Assembly: GCA_023410575.1 (NCBI GenBank)
Contig: JAEYPP010000016.1
Location: 1-64,000, forward strand
Length of the DNA: 64,000 nucleotides
Direction of reading: 5' to 3'
Source of the DNA: Bacillota bacterium
Lineage (GTDB): Bacteria; Bacillota; Clostridia; Lachnospirales; Lachnospiraceae
Shown: piece by piece, positions 33,508 to 42,158 of the stretch
Layout of the letters: each line of letters begins with the position of its first letter
Position numbering within the stretch: position 1 is the stretch's first letter
The notes under the pieces: generated by a model
What the model saw: only the letters and a program-made list of their open reading frames with translations
The model's database searches: none
Told to the model about the DNA's origin: nothing
Translations under genes and position numbers: made by a program

Positions 33508-34374
33508 ATGAAAATTAGAATATTTAAGAAGGTATTGATTGGAGTTGTTACAACAGTAGTGGCGGTTGGATTGTTAATAGGATGTGGAAAGAAATCAGAT
33601 GAGAAACAAAAGGAAGTGTACCGAACTCTCGATGAGATAAAAGAATCAGGTACGATTAATATTGGTGTATTCTCAGATAAACACCCTTTCGGATATGTAG
33701 ATGAGAATGGAGAGTATCAAGGATATGATGTCTATTTCGCGAATAGAATAGGGGAAGATCTTAAAGTAAAAATTAATTTTGTGTCGACAGAAGCTGCAAG
33801 CAGAATTGAATATCTTAAGACGGGTAAGGTTGATTTGATTCTTGCTAACTTTACTGTTACCCAAGAGCGTGCACAAGAGGTAGATTTTGCATTGCCTTAT
33901 ATGAATGTTGCACTTGGAATAGTTTCACCAGATGATAAAGTAATAACTAGCTTGGATGATTGGAATTCGGAAGATGAAATCATAGTTATCTCAGGTACAA
34001 CAGCGGAAACATATTTAACAAAAAACTACCCTGATATAAAGCTTCAAAAATATGATACCTATGCGAATGCAAAAAATGCTTTTGAAAATGGAAATGCAAT
34101 CGCATGGGCAAATGATAATACAGAAGTAATTGCATTCTCTTTGCAGAATGAAGGATATACGGTTGGTATTCCAAGTTTAGGAAGCCAGGATACAATTGCT
34201 CCGGCAGTTTCTAAAGGTAATGAGACTCTTTTGAATTGGATTGATGAAGAGATTAAGTCATTGGGAGACGAGCAATTTTTCCATAAGAATTATGAAGTAA
34301 CTCTTGCAGATACATATGGTTTAGATTATGCAGAAAGTCTTGTGGTTGAAGGTGGCGTTATATCGGGCAACTAA
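33508..34374 (+). CDS. Substrate-binding lipoprotein of a polar amino-acid (cystine-type) ABC transporter
   Basis: The protein has 288 residues. A lipoprotein signal (VVAVGLLIGCGKK, Cys at about 26) precedes a family 3 solute-binding domain with SGTINIGVFSDKHPFGYVDE, YQGYDVYFANRIGEDL, KVDLILANFTVTQERAQEVD and FALPYMNVALGI. Family members bind glutamine, cystine, arginine or other polar amino acids. Its site between an Rrf2 regulator and metY suggests cystine or another sulfur amino acid. Two permeases and an ATPase follow. Confidence 0.88.
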   Translation: MKIRIFKKVLIGVVTTVVAVGLLIGCGKKSDEKQKEVYRTLDEIKESGTINIGVFSDKHPFGYVDENGEYQGYDVYFANRIGEDLKVKINFVSTEAASRIEYLKTGKVDLILANFTVTQERAQEVDFALPYMNVALGIVSPDDKVITSLDDWNSEDEIIVISGTTAETYLTKNYPDIKLQKYDTYANAKNAFENGNAIAWANDNTEVIAFSLQNEGYTVGIPSLGSQDTIAPAVSKGNETLLNWIDEEIKSLGDEQFFHKNYEVTLADTYGLDYAESLVVEGGVISGN

Positions 34375-34401
34375 TAAAATACCTGTAAAGGTGGTAGAAA
34401 A

Positions 34402-35061
34402 ATGAATATATCCTTGATTTGGGAGTATTTGCCACTCTATCAGGAGGCTTTAGGCTTGACACTTAGAATTGGTTGGAGTGGCATAGTGCTTGCTGCTCTA
34501 ATCGGTTTTTTATGTTCTATGGTACAATACTATAAAATCCCTATATTGAAAAAAATTGTGGCAATATATATCGAATTGTCAAGAAATACCCCCTTACTAA
34601 TTCAACTATTTTTTATATATTATGGTTTGCCTAAGGTTGGCATTCCCACAGATGCTAGTACATGTGGAATCGTTGGATTAACATTTCTTGGTGGTAGTTA
34701 TATGGCAGAAACCTTTCGAAGTGGGTTGGAAGCAATTGATAAGATTCAGACAGAAAGTGCATATAGTCTTGGAATGAACAAGAGACAAACACTTATTTAC
34801 ATAGTTTTACCACAGGCTCTTTCAATTAGTATCCCAGCGTTTACTGCAAATGTAATATTCTTATTAAAGGAAACAAGTGTTTTTTCTGCAATTAGTCTTA
34901 TGGACTTAATGTTTACGGCAAAAGATTTAATTGGTTTATATTATAAGACTACGGAAAGCTTGTTTTTATTAGTAGTGTTTTATCTGATAATATTATTGCC
35001 AGTTTCTCTGTTTGGTAGTTACTTGGAGAGGAGAATGCGACATGCTGGATTTGGGTCTTGA
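34402..35061 (+). CDS. Polar amino-acid ABC transporter permease 1
   Basis: This 219-residue HisM/GlnP-type permease has about five membrane helices and the motif YIELSRNTPLLIQLFFIYYG, typical of amino-acid permeases. The EAA loop is SAYSLGMNKRQTLIYIVLPQ. It overlaps the second permease gene by 20 nt and works as a heterodimer with it. Confidence 0.9.
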   Translation: MNISLIWEYLPLYQEALGLTLRIGWSGIVLAALIGFLCSMVQYYKIPILKKIVAIYIELSRNTPLLIQLFFIYYGLPKVGIPTDASTCGIVGLTFLGGSYMAETFRSGLEAIDKIQTESAYSLGMNKRQTLIYIVLPQALSISIPAFTANVIFLLKETSVFSAISLMDLMFTAKDLIGLYYKTTESLFLLVVFYLIILLPVSLFGSYLERRMRHAGFGS

Positions 35062-35716
35062 TGTATTATGGAAGGGAAGAAATTTTACTAGATTGCTAGA
35101 AGGACTGTGGGTAGCAGGAAGAATTAGTATTATTTCGATTGTATTGAGCTTACCATTAGGAATTATCTTGGGTATTGTTATGACCTGGAAGAATCCTTTT
35201 ATTAGGTGCTTAACAAGGATATACTTGGAGATCATTCGGATTATGCCACAGATGGTGTTATTATTTCTTGTTTTTTTTGGTACAACGAGAATATGGGGCT
35301 GGAATCTTTCAGGGGAACTTTCTGCAGTAATTGTATTTGTGGCTTGGGGAACAGCGGAGATGGGAGACTTGGTACGTGGCGCATTGATTAGTATATCGAA
35401 ACATCAATATGAGAGTGCACAGGCATTAGCGCTTAATACCAAGCAGACATATCTTTATATTATTATTCCTCAGACGATAAGAAGATTGTTGCCGTTATCA
35501 ATCAACTTAATAACAAGAATAATTAAAACTACAAGTCTTGTACTTATGATAGGTGTTGTTGAGGTGATGAAGGTTGCACAACAAATTATTGAAGCGAATC
35601 GAATGAATAGTCCAAATGCTGCATTTGGTATCTATTTAGTTATTTTTCTAATGTATTTCGTAGTATGCTGGTCAATTAGTCTATTGGCAAAGTATTTGGA
35701 AGCAAAATGGAAGTAA
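35042..35716 (+). CDS. Polar amino-acid ABC transporter permease 2
   Basis: The protein has 224 residues from ATG 35042 (GGAGAGGAG upstream, inside the preceding gene). It shows YLEIIRIMPQMVLLFLVFFG and the EAA loop SAQALALNTKQTYLYIIIPQ. It partners permease 1. The 20-nt overlap indicates tight translational coupling. Confidence 0.9.
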   Translation: MLDLGLDVLWKGRNFTRLLEGLWVAGRISIISIVLSLPLGIILGIVMTWKNPFIRCLTRIYLEIIRIMPQMVLLFLVFFGTTRIWGWNLSGELSAVIVFVAWGTAEMGDLVRGALISISKHQYESAQALALNTKQTYLYIIIPQTIRRLLPLSINLITRIIKTTSLVLMIGVVEVMKVAQQIIEANRMNSPNAAFGIYLVIFLMYFVVCWSISLLAKYLEAKWK

Positions 35717-35726
35717 GGGGTGTGAC

Positions 35727-36473
35727 ATGGAGACACTATTAAAAATAAATCATCTAAAAAAAGAATATGATGGGCAATTGATTTTAAACGACATCAATTT
35801 GGATTTAAAAAAGGGTGAAGTGGTTGTAATTGTGGGACCAAGTGGCTGTGGGAAAAGTACATTACTGCGTTGTATCAATGGACTTGAGCCTATCCATGGA
35901 GGGTCAGTATACTTAAATAATGAGTCAGTAGAAAGGGATGGTAAAAATATAACCCAGATACGTCAAAAAATAGGTATGGTATTTCAAAGTTACGATCTAT
36001 TTCCACATATGTCTGTTATAGATAATATTACGATTGCTCCAATTAAGGTTCAAAAAAGAAAAAAAGAGGAAGTGATAAGTCAAGCGCGTCAGTTGCTTGA
36101 GAGGATTGGCTTAGGTGACAAGGAAAATAGTTTTCCAAGGCAACTTTCAGGTGGACAAAAACAAAGAGTTGCTATTGTGCGTGCTTTATGTATGCATCCT
36201 GAGATTATGTTATTTGACGAAGTGACTGCAGCGCTCGACCCGGAGATGGTAAGAGAAGTTCTAGATGTGATACTGGCTCTTGCGAAACAGGGCAGTACAA
36301 TGATTATCGTTACACACGAGATGCAGTTTGCTAAAGCAGTGAGCGACAGAGTTATCTTTATGGATCATGGGGAGATTATTGAAGAATCTTCACCAAGAGA
36401 TTTTTTTGAGGAACCTAAGACAGAACGGGCAAAAAAATTTCTTAATATCTTTCAATTTGATCCTATGATTTAG
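35727..36473 (+). CDS. Polar amino-acid ABC transporter ATPase (GlnQ type)
   Basis: The protein has 248 residues with Walker A GPSGCGKST, Q-loop MVFQSYDLFPHMSV, signature LSGGQKQRVAIVRAL, Walker B IMLFDEVTAALDPEMV and switch VTHEMQFA. The FQ.Y.LFPH and ALDPE features are typical of amino-acid importer ATPases. In most GlnQ proteins the Walker B run is FDEPTSALD; here Val replaces the Pro-Thr start (FDEVTAALD), a mild deviation. It ends the transporter operon. Confidence 0.92.
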   Translation: METLLKINHLKKEYDGQLILNDINLDLKKGEVVVIVGPSGCGKSTLLRCINGLEPIHGGSVYLNNESVERDGKNITQIRQKIGMVFQSYDLFPHMSVIDNITIAPIKVQKRKKEEVISQARQLLERIGLGDKENSFPRQLSGGQKQRVAIVRALCMHPEIMLFDEVTAALDPEMVREVLDVILALAKQGSTMIIVTHEMQFAKAVSDRVIFMDHGEIIEESSPRDFFEEPKTERAKKFLNIFQFDPMI

Positions 36474-36512
36474 CAGATAGTAAAGAAGAAAATTTAAGTA
36501 TGTGTAACATTC

Positions 36513-36532
36513 TTGAATTATAGGAATAGAAC
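36513..36532 (+). promoter_or_regulatory. TTATAGGAA element before metY
   Basis: TTGAATTATAGGAATAGAAC lies about 130 nt before metY and shares TTATAGGA with the repeats at 33350. A small hairpin (TGGTTATA/TATAACCA) follows at about 36537-36562. A candidate regulator site; no clear -35/-10 pair was found next to it. Confidence 0.35.
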
Positions 36533-36658
36533 GTAATGGTTATAGATTTATCTTATAACCAAACATAAATATACTGTATTTTACAAGGAGATATTCAGTA
36601 GATATAATAAGGGCAATAAAAGGAAATATCTAACAACATATTAAGGAGGAAGTAGATT

Positions 36659-37942
36659 ATGAGTGAATATAAGTTTGAAACATTACAATTACATGTTGGG
36701 CAGGAAGAGGCTGATCCAACCACAGATTCCAGAGCAGTGCCAATTTATCAGACAACATCTTATGTATTTCATAATGCTGAGCATGCAGCAGCTAGGTTTG
36801 GATTAGCAGATGCAGGTAACATCTATGGAAGACTTACGAATTCTACACAAGAAGTATTAGAGAAAAGAATTGCTGCACTAGAGGGTGGTGTTGCAGCATT
36901 AGCATTAGCTAGTGGAGCTGCAGCTATCACCTATACAATTCAGGCACTAGCACAGGCAGGAGAACATATAGTAGCACAAAAGACGATTTACGGCGGAACA
37001 TACAATCTTTTAGCTCATACGTTAAAACTATATGGAATCGAGACAACTTTTGTTGATATTCATAACCTGGATGAAGTAGAAGCAGCGATTCAACCAAATA
37101 CAAAGGCAATTTTTTTGGAGACTTTAGGAAATCCCAATTCAGATATTCCGGATATCGATGCAGTTACGGAGCTTGCTCATAAGCGTGGTTTACCAGTAGC
37201 GATTGATAATACCTTTGGAACACCTTATCTAATTCGACCGATTGAACATGGTGCAGATATCGTCGTTCATTCTGCTACAAAGTTTATTGGTGGTCATGGA
37301 ACTACGCTGGGTGGCATTATTGTTGATTCTGGAAAGTTTGACTGGAAAGCAAATGGTAAATATAAGAACATTGCGGAAGCTAATCCTAGTTATCATGGAG
37401 TATCCTTTGTGGACGTAGTTGGTCCGGCTGCCTTTGTTACTTATATTCGGGCCATATTGCTTCGCGATACTGGAGCAGCAATTTCACCATTTAATGCCTT
37501 TCTTCTTCTTCAGGGTGTTGAGACACTTTCCTTAAGATTAGATAGGCATGTAGAAAATACAAAGAAAGTCATTGAATTTTTAGCAAGTCATCATCAGGTT
37601 GAGCATGTCAATCATCCATCTTTGCAAGATCATCCAGATCATTCTCTTTATACAAAGTATTTTCCGAATGGTGGAGGGTCCATATTTACATTCGAAATTA
37701 AGGGTGGACAGGAGGAAGCATTCAAGTTTATAGACAATCTAAAGATTTTCTCTCTTTTGGCAAATGTAGCAGACGTAAAGAGTCTGGTGATTCACCCTGC
37801 TACAACAACACATAGTCAGTTGTCAGAAGAAGAGTTGCACGATCAAGGAATTAAGAGAAACACGATTCGACTATCCATCGGAACAGAGCATATTGATGAT
37901 ATCATTGCTGATTTGGAAAGAGGATTTGTAGCTACGAAATAA
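36659..37942 (+). CDS. metY: O-acetylhomoserine sulfhydrylase (O-acetylhomoserine aminocarboxypropyltransferase)
   Basis: This 427-residue PLP enzyme has the MetY-specific length and internal insertion (about 215-260, IIVDSGKFDWKANGKYKNI). It shows YGRLTNSTQEVLEKRIAALE, the PLP lysine in VVHSATKFIGGHGTTLGG and the C-terminal TTTHSQLSEEEL, SIGTEHIDDIIADLERGF. It makes homocysteine from O-acetylhomoserine and sulfide, or methionine directly from methanethiol. In the methylthio-alkane reductase pathway of Rhodospirillum an enzyme of this kind captures methanethiol, so its place at the end of the island fits the proposed role. AAGGAGGAAG precedes the ATG. Confidence 0.94.
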   Translation: MSEYKFETLQLHVGQEEADPTTDSRAVPIYQTTSYVFHNAEHAAARFGLADAGNIYGRLTNSTQEVLEKRIAALEGGVAALALASGAAAITYTIQALAQAGEHIVAQKTIYGGTYNLLAHTLKLYGIETTFVDIHNLDEVEAAIQPNTKAIFLETLGNPNSDIPDIDAVTELAHKRGLPVAIDNTFGTPYLIRPIEHGADIVVHSATKFIGGHGTTLGGIIVDSGKFDWKANGKYKNIAEANPSYHGVSFVDVVGPAAFVTYIRAILLRDTGAAISPFNAFLLLQGVETLSLRLDRHVENTKKVIEFLASHHQVEHVNHPSLQDHPDHSLYTKYFPNGGGSIFTFEIKGGQEEAFKFIDNLKIFSLLANVADVKSLVIHPATTTHSQLSEEELHDQGIKRNTIRLSIGTEHIDDIIADLERGFVATK

Positions 37943-37954
37943 ATGAATAGGAAA

Positions 37955-38060
37955 GAGGCTGTCGCACTAAGGACAGTATGAATAAAGAATGAAGGGCAAT
38001 GGTATTTTTCGGATTGCCCTTCATTCTTTTATACAATATTCACCTAGTGCGACAACCCCT
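37955..38060. repeat. Nested palindromic element after metY (outer 18-bp and inner 17-bp inverted repeats)
   Basis: The outer arms GAGGCTGTCGCACTAAGG (37955-37972) and CCTAGTGCGACAACCCCT (38043-38060) pair over most of their length. Inside, 37984-38000 (AAAGAATGAAGGGCAAT) and 38013-38029 form a perfect 17-bp stem with 12-nt loop. The inner stem ends in CTTTT and can terminate metY transcription. The GC-richer outer ends look like terminal inverted repeats of a small non-autonomous element (MITE-like); no clear target duplication is seen. Confidence 0.6.
37984..38030 (+). terminator. Strong terminator after metY (inner hairpin of the nested element)
   Basis: Perfect 17-bp stem with AAAGAATGAAGGGCAAT as the left arm and a right arm ending ATTCTTTT. 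Confidence 0.8.
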
Positions 38061-38211
38061 TTTTGCTGAACAGATGCGAGACTATATTCGACTGCAATCT
38101 GCCTTTGGAAGGGAACTAGTATTTATTAGAAAATAATGTATAATTGTATATAGGAGAAAATTGAAGTAACGTACGGATTCAGAATTATTGGGGAGAATAG
38201 AGAGAAAAGTC

Positions 38212-38781
38212 ATGCATAAAGAATTATCAGAGATGAGTTTAGAAGAGCTGTGGGTGTTATTTCCTATCATACTAACGGAGCATAAGGACGAATGGACACA
38301 ATGGTATCGTGATGAAGAGGAGAATCTGAGGAAAATACTAGGTGATATTGAGGTAATAAGAATCAGTCATATCGGTAGTACAGCTATCCGTGGAATATGT
38401 GCAAAACCTACGGTTGATATACTTATTGAAGTAAAAAACAAGTACGATATAATTGAGGTAAGAGAAATTTTACAAAATAGCGGATATGTTTGTATGTCCG
38501 AAGAAGAGTCAAAAATAACATTGAATAAGGGGTATACAAAGTACGGATTCGCTGATAGAGTATTTCATATACATCTTCGACTGTCTGGTAATCACGATGA
38601 ACTTTATTTTAGGGATTATCTAAATGATAACTTTCAAGTTGCTAAAGAGTATGAAACGCTAAAATTGATGCTCTGGAAACAATATGAGCATGATAGGGAT
38701 GGTTATACAAAGGCTAAAACAGAGTTTGTTAAACAATATACAAATCAAGCAAAGATCTTATATGCAGATCGATATAAATAA
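38212..38781 (+). CDS. GrpB/UPF0157-family nucleotidyltransferase-fold protein
   Basis: The protein has 189 residues from ATG 38212. The family signature ISHIGSTAIRGICAKPTVDI is present, a variant of the nucleotidyltransferase GS...D motif, followed by FHIHLRLSGNHDELYFRDYL typical of GrpB proteins. The family is associated with dephospho-CoA kinase fusions in some bacteria but its own function is unknown. About 30 N-terminal residues precede the usual start of the domain. It appears to be a single gene. Confidence 0.85.
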   Translation: MHKELSEMSLEELWVLFPIILTEHKDEWTQWYRDEEENLRKILGDIEVIRISHIGSTAIRGICAKPTVDILIEVKNKYDIIEVREILQNSGYVCMSEEESKITLNKGYTKYGFADRVFHIHLRLSGNHDELYFRDYLNDNFQVAKEYETLKLMLWKQYEHDRDGYTKAKTEFVKQYTNQAKILYADRYK

Positions 38782-38861
38782 TATGCATTGACGGAAGCAG
38801 AAATGACAATACCTTTTATTGCAGTTGATTTGACAAATTAATATCTAGGAGGATATAGAAA

Positions 38862-39272
38862 ATGAAAATGGTTCCAACGTTGAATTTTGGAGGAAATTGT
38901 CGTGAGGCAATTCAAATGTACGAGAAGGCTTTTCAAGGAAAGATAAGTTGCTTAATTACATATCGAGAAGCAGATGATCCAGCGTATAATCCGTTATTAA
39001 AGGAGGAGCAAAGAGATTATATTTATCACGCGGAATTGACCTTGGGTGAACAAAGAATTATAATGAGTGATCATGTTGATATGGAATTTCAGACTTGTTA
39101 CTCCAATTTTCTGACGATTATGTATGATACGAAGGAAGAAGTAGAAAGAGCATATGAAGTGATGAAAGAAAATAGCAAGACAATCTATCCAATCGAGGAG
39201 ACTTCCTATAGTCTATGCCGTGTCGTTTTCGTAGATAAGTTTGGTATTCGCTGGGGAATCATGGTTGAGTAG
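38862..39272 (+). CDS. VOC-superfamily protein (PhnB/glyoxalase-like)
   Basis: This 136-residue protein has the paired beta-alpha-beta-beta-beta layout of PhnB-type proteins: MVPTLNFGGNCREAIQMYEK at the start, YIYHAELTLGEQRIIMSD in the middle and CRVVFVDKFGIRWGIMVE at the end. Related proteins bind metals or small ligands; no specific reaction can be given. AGGAGG lies before ATG 38862. Confidence 0.85.
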   Translation: MKMVPTLNFGGNCREAIQMYEKAFQGKISCLITYREADDPAYNPLLKEEQRDYIYHAELTLGEQRIIMSDHVDMEFQTCYSNFLTIMYDTKEEVERAYEVMKENSKTIYPIEETSYSLCRVVFVDKFGIRWGIMVE

Positions 39273-39366
39273 AGAATTTACGTTAGTAATCTATTTTGAA
39301 AATTTTACTTGGCTCTAACGTTACGTTACAGTGTACCCTAAGATTACACGGGAGGAGGATGTGTTT

Positions 39367-40095
39367 ATGATGACAGTAAATGATGTGAGTAAACTGACTG
39401 GAGTGAGCATACGTACTCTGCACTATTATGATGAAATCGATTTATTGCACCCATCAGATGTAACTGAATCTGGATATAGGCTGTATGATGAAATGGCACT
39501 AGAAAAGCTACAACAGATTTTATTTTTTCGTGAACTACAATTCTCTCTCAAGGATATTCAAAAAATACTAAACACGCCTGATTTCGATAGGAATAAGGCA
39601 TTGGCACAGCAAATTACGTTGTTGACATTAAAGAAGGAACGTTTAGAAAACTTGATTGTCTATGCCCGTGAAATAGTTGAAAAAGGAGATAACACTATGG
39701 ATTTTAAAGCATTTGATACATCAAAAATCGATGAGTATACAAAGCAAGTAAAAGAACAATGGGGTGATACGAAAGCATATAAGGAATACGAGCAAAAGAC
39801 AAAGGGACAAAGTAAGGAGTCACAGCAAAAAGTATCGGAAGGTCTTATGGAGTTATTTGTGGAGTTTGGAAAACTTATGGAATTATCACCCGATTCAACA
39901 ATGCCACAACAACAGGTTAAAAAATTGCAGGACTATATTACGAGACATTTTTATAATTGCACGAAGGAGATTTTATCTGGTTTAGGAAAGATGTATAGTG
40001 CAGGCGGTGATTTTACCGAGAATATCAATAACGTTGGCGGAAAAGGATGTGCACAATATGTGACAAAGGCAATTGATATCTACTGTAGTAAGTAA
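39367..40095 (+). CDS. MerR-family regulator with TipAS-like ligand domain
   Basis: The protein has 242 residues from ATG 39367, chosen for GGAGGAGG 12 nt upstream; ATG 39370 is equally possible. The N-terminal MerR domain (TVNDVSKLTGVSIRTLHYYD, then EIDLLHPSDVTESGYRLYDE) is followed by a coiled coil and a TipAS-type antibiotic/peptide-binding domain from about 125 (DEYTKQVKEQWGDTKAYKEY; MYSAGGDFTENINNVGG). Such proteins twist their promoters to activate transport or resistance genes. No target operator was identified. Confidence 0.9.
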   Translation: MMTVNDVSKLTGVSIRTLHYYDEIDLLHPSDVTESGYRLYDEMALEKLQQILFFRELQFSLKDIQKILNTPDFDRNKALAQQITLLTLKKERLENLIVYAREIVEKGDNTMDFKAFDTSKIDEYTKQVKEQWGDTKAYKEYEQKTKGQSKESQQKVSEGLMELFVEFGKLMELSPDSTMPQQQVKKLQDYITRHFYNCTKEILSGLGKMYSAGGDFTENINNVGGKGCAQYVTKAIDIYCSK

Positions 40096-40241
40096 ACTAT
40101 GAATTAAACGATTTATTTATGGTGGACTAAATTTGATAATTACTATATAATATAAAGTAAAATATTTTACTATTTGCACTTTTATAAACTAATAATTAGT
40201 TCCTGATAAGATTAATGACAGTATTATGATGAATGTTACAA

Positions 40242-40290
40242 AAAGGTTGTTTTGCAATTGTAAGATTGGAGAGCAACCTTCATTTTTATA
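40242..40290 (+). terminator. Weak terminator-like hairpin
   Basis: AAGGTTG pairs with CAACCTT around an imperfect inner stem, then CATTTTTA. It lies about 150 nt after the MerR gene. The remaining 40096-40628 stretch holds a hairpin AAGAAAAAGT/ACTTTTTCTT (40493-40502 with 40513-40522) and a possible -10 TATAAT at 40436-40441; I see no gene. Confidence 0.45.
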
Positions 40291-40628
40291 TAATAAGAAA
40301 TTTCTGGGACAAACTATTTGAGTAGTAGTAACATTTATATAGTTGCTGACATACCTTTTTCTGTCTCATTTGGGATAAAGTGTTACAGAAATCTTAAATT
40401 TAGAAAAAATTATCGATATTAATATTTGAGTGTGGTATAATATTTAAACGTAAAATACAGAAGCTTTGCAGTTTCATGTTGTAATCCATGATAAGAAAAA
40501 GTTGTGGGGTGTACTTTTTCTTGTATTGAATTCTGTATAGACATGTAAGAAATGTGTAAAATTAAACAATACATATTGCAAGAGATATGTATGAGTTAAG
40601 AAGAAGGTACAAGTTAGGAGGCACTTCT

Positions 40629-41063
40629 ATGCTAAATAATAGGAAGATTAGGATAATGACAAAACTTGCAACCTATGAAGAGAAAGAAGGCAAGGAAGAT
40701 ATAGCTTTAAGTAAATATTATAAGACTGATTACGTTCGTCTTAATATGTTAAAGACTATAATGAGTGCTACTTTAGGCTATTTGTTATTACTCATCATGA
40801 TTGCAGTTTATAAGTCTGAATACTTAATAGAAAATGCAGTTAATCTAGATTACAAAGGTATTTTTACTACAATTTTGGGATATTACTTGATTATCTTAAC
40901 TATTTTGATTGTTGGAACCTTAATTGGGTATTCAATCAAATATGACCGATCCAGAAAACAACTCTCGCAATATTTTCGTATGTTGAAGAAACTTCGTATG
41001 ATTTATCGTGAAGAAGATGAAATTTCTGAAAATGAATCACAGAGGGAGGATACTTCAATATGA
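40629..41063 (+). CDS. Small two-helix membrane protein in the cdaA operon
   Basis: The protein has 144 residues from ATG 40629, chosen because TTAGGAGG lies 7 nt upstream. Charged N-terminal 45 residues are followed by two membrane helices (about 49-70 and 83-108) and a charged cytoplasmic tail ending in Glu-rich sequence. I do not recognise a family. Its stop overlaps the next start (ATGA), placing it firmly in the operon with cdaA and cdaR. Confidence 0.7.
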   Translation: MLNNRKIRIMTKLATYEEKEGKEDIALSKYYKTDYVRLNMLKTIMSATLGYLLLLIMIAVYKSEYLIENAVNLDYKGIFTTILGYYLIILTILIVGTLIGYSIKYDRSRKQLSQYFRMLKKLRMIYREEDEISENESQREDTSI

Positions 41064-42136
41064 TGCAGATATTAGAATTACGCGCACGGATAAGGGCGTT
41101 TTATCAAAAGTTTCAAATGATTATCGATCCGGCCGTTAAATTTATTGTGGCTTTGGTAGTTTTTTCAGTTATTAATAGTCAAATTGGTTATGATCCGAGA
41201 TTTAAAAAAATTACAGTTGTACTTCTATTATCGCTGCTAGGTGCGTTTACACCAACATCGATTTTAGTGCTATTAGCAATGATATTGTCATTAATTCATG
41301 TTTATTCAGTTGCTAAGCTATTATCTTTTTTACTAGTTTTTGTATTTTTAATACTTTACTTATTCTTTGTAAGGTTTACTCCAAAGTATGGGTACGTAGT
41401 ATTAGGAATTCCAATTTTATATGGGCTTCATATACCATATGTAATTCCAATTTTACTTGGCTTGATTGCATCGCCAATAACAATTTTACCAGCTGGATGC
41501 GGTGTAGCTATTTATTATGTCATTCATATTATTCAGAATGAGATTGCAGTCACAAAGAACATCACTGCAATAGAGGATATTTTACCACTTTATACGAATG
41601 TAATTGACTCTATTGTAAAAAACAAAGAGATGATATTTAGCATTATCGTTTTTGCAATTATCATTACAGTAGTATATGTTGTTCGTCGATTAAAGATTGA
41701 ATATGCTTATGAGATAGCAATAGGAGCGGGAACAATCACTACAATAATTGCTTTTTTAATTGTGGACTTAAAGTTGAATATACCAAAACAGATAGGTGCA
41801 ATGATTATAGGAACATTATTCTCTGCTGTTATAGTTGTAATTATACAATTCTTTCGTCGTGTGCTTGATTACACTGCAGTTGAGAATGTACAATTTGAAG
41901 ATGACGACTACTATTACTATGTAAAAGCAGTACCTAAGATTAATGTGAGTGTAACAAATGTGAAAGTAAAGCGTATCACTGCTCAAAAGGTAAATGAAAT
42001 AGCCAAGGAAGATGATTCGCTAGAGGAAGAGGACGACGAAGAAGAGTTTACGAATGCGAGAGCGCTTGATCGTAGGATCCTTGAAAGAAGAACACGTGAG
42101 GCGATGACTAGTGATAGAACACGAAGAGAAGATTAA
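41060..42136 (+). CDS. Multi-pass membrane protein in the cdaA operon, unknown function
   Basis: This 358-residue protein has roughly eight membrane helices between residues 20 and 270 and a 90-residue acidic cytoplasmic tail (EEEDDEEEF, later RRILERRTREAMTSDRTRRED). No catalytic motif is visible. The gene order small membrane protein, this protein, CdaA, CdaR suggests that it works with c-di-AMP signalling or its membrane complex. It is preceded by GAGGGAGGA inside the upstream gene. Confidence 0.7.
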   Translation: MMQILELRARIRAFYQKFQMIIDPAVKFIVALVVFSVINSQIGYDPRFKKITVVLLLSLLGAFTPTSILVLLAMILSLIHVYSVAKLLSFLLVFVFLILYLFFVRFTPKYGYVVLGIPILYGLHIPYVIPILLGLIASPITILPAGCGVAIYYVIHIIQNEIAVTKNITAIEDILPLYTNVIDSIVKNKEMIFSIIVFAIIITVVYVVRRLKIEYAYEIAIGAGTITTIIAFLIVDLKLNIPKQIGAMIIGTLFSAVIVVIIQFFRRVLDYTAVENVQFEDDDYYYYVKAVPKINVSVTNVKVKRITAQKVNEIAKEDDSLEEEDDEEEFTNARALDRRILERRTREAMTSDRTRRED

Positions 42137-42158
42137 TTCTTAAGGGAGAGGTGAGAAT

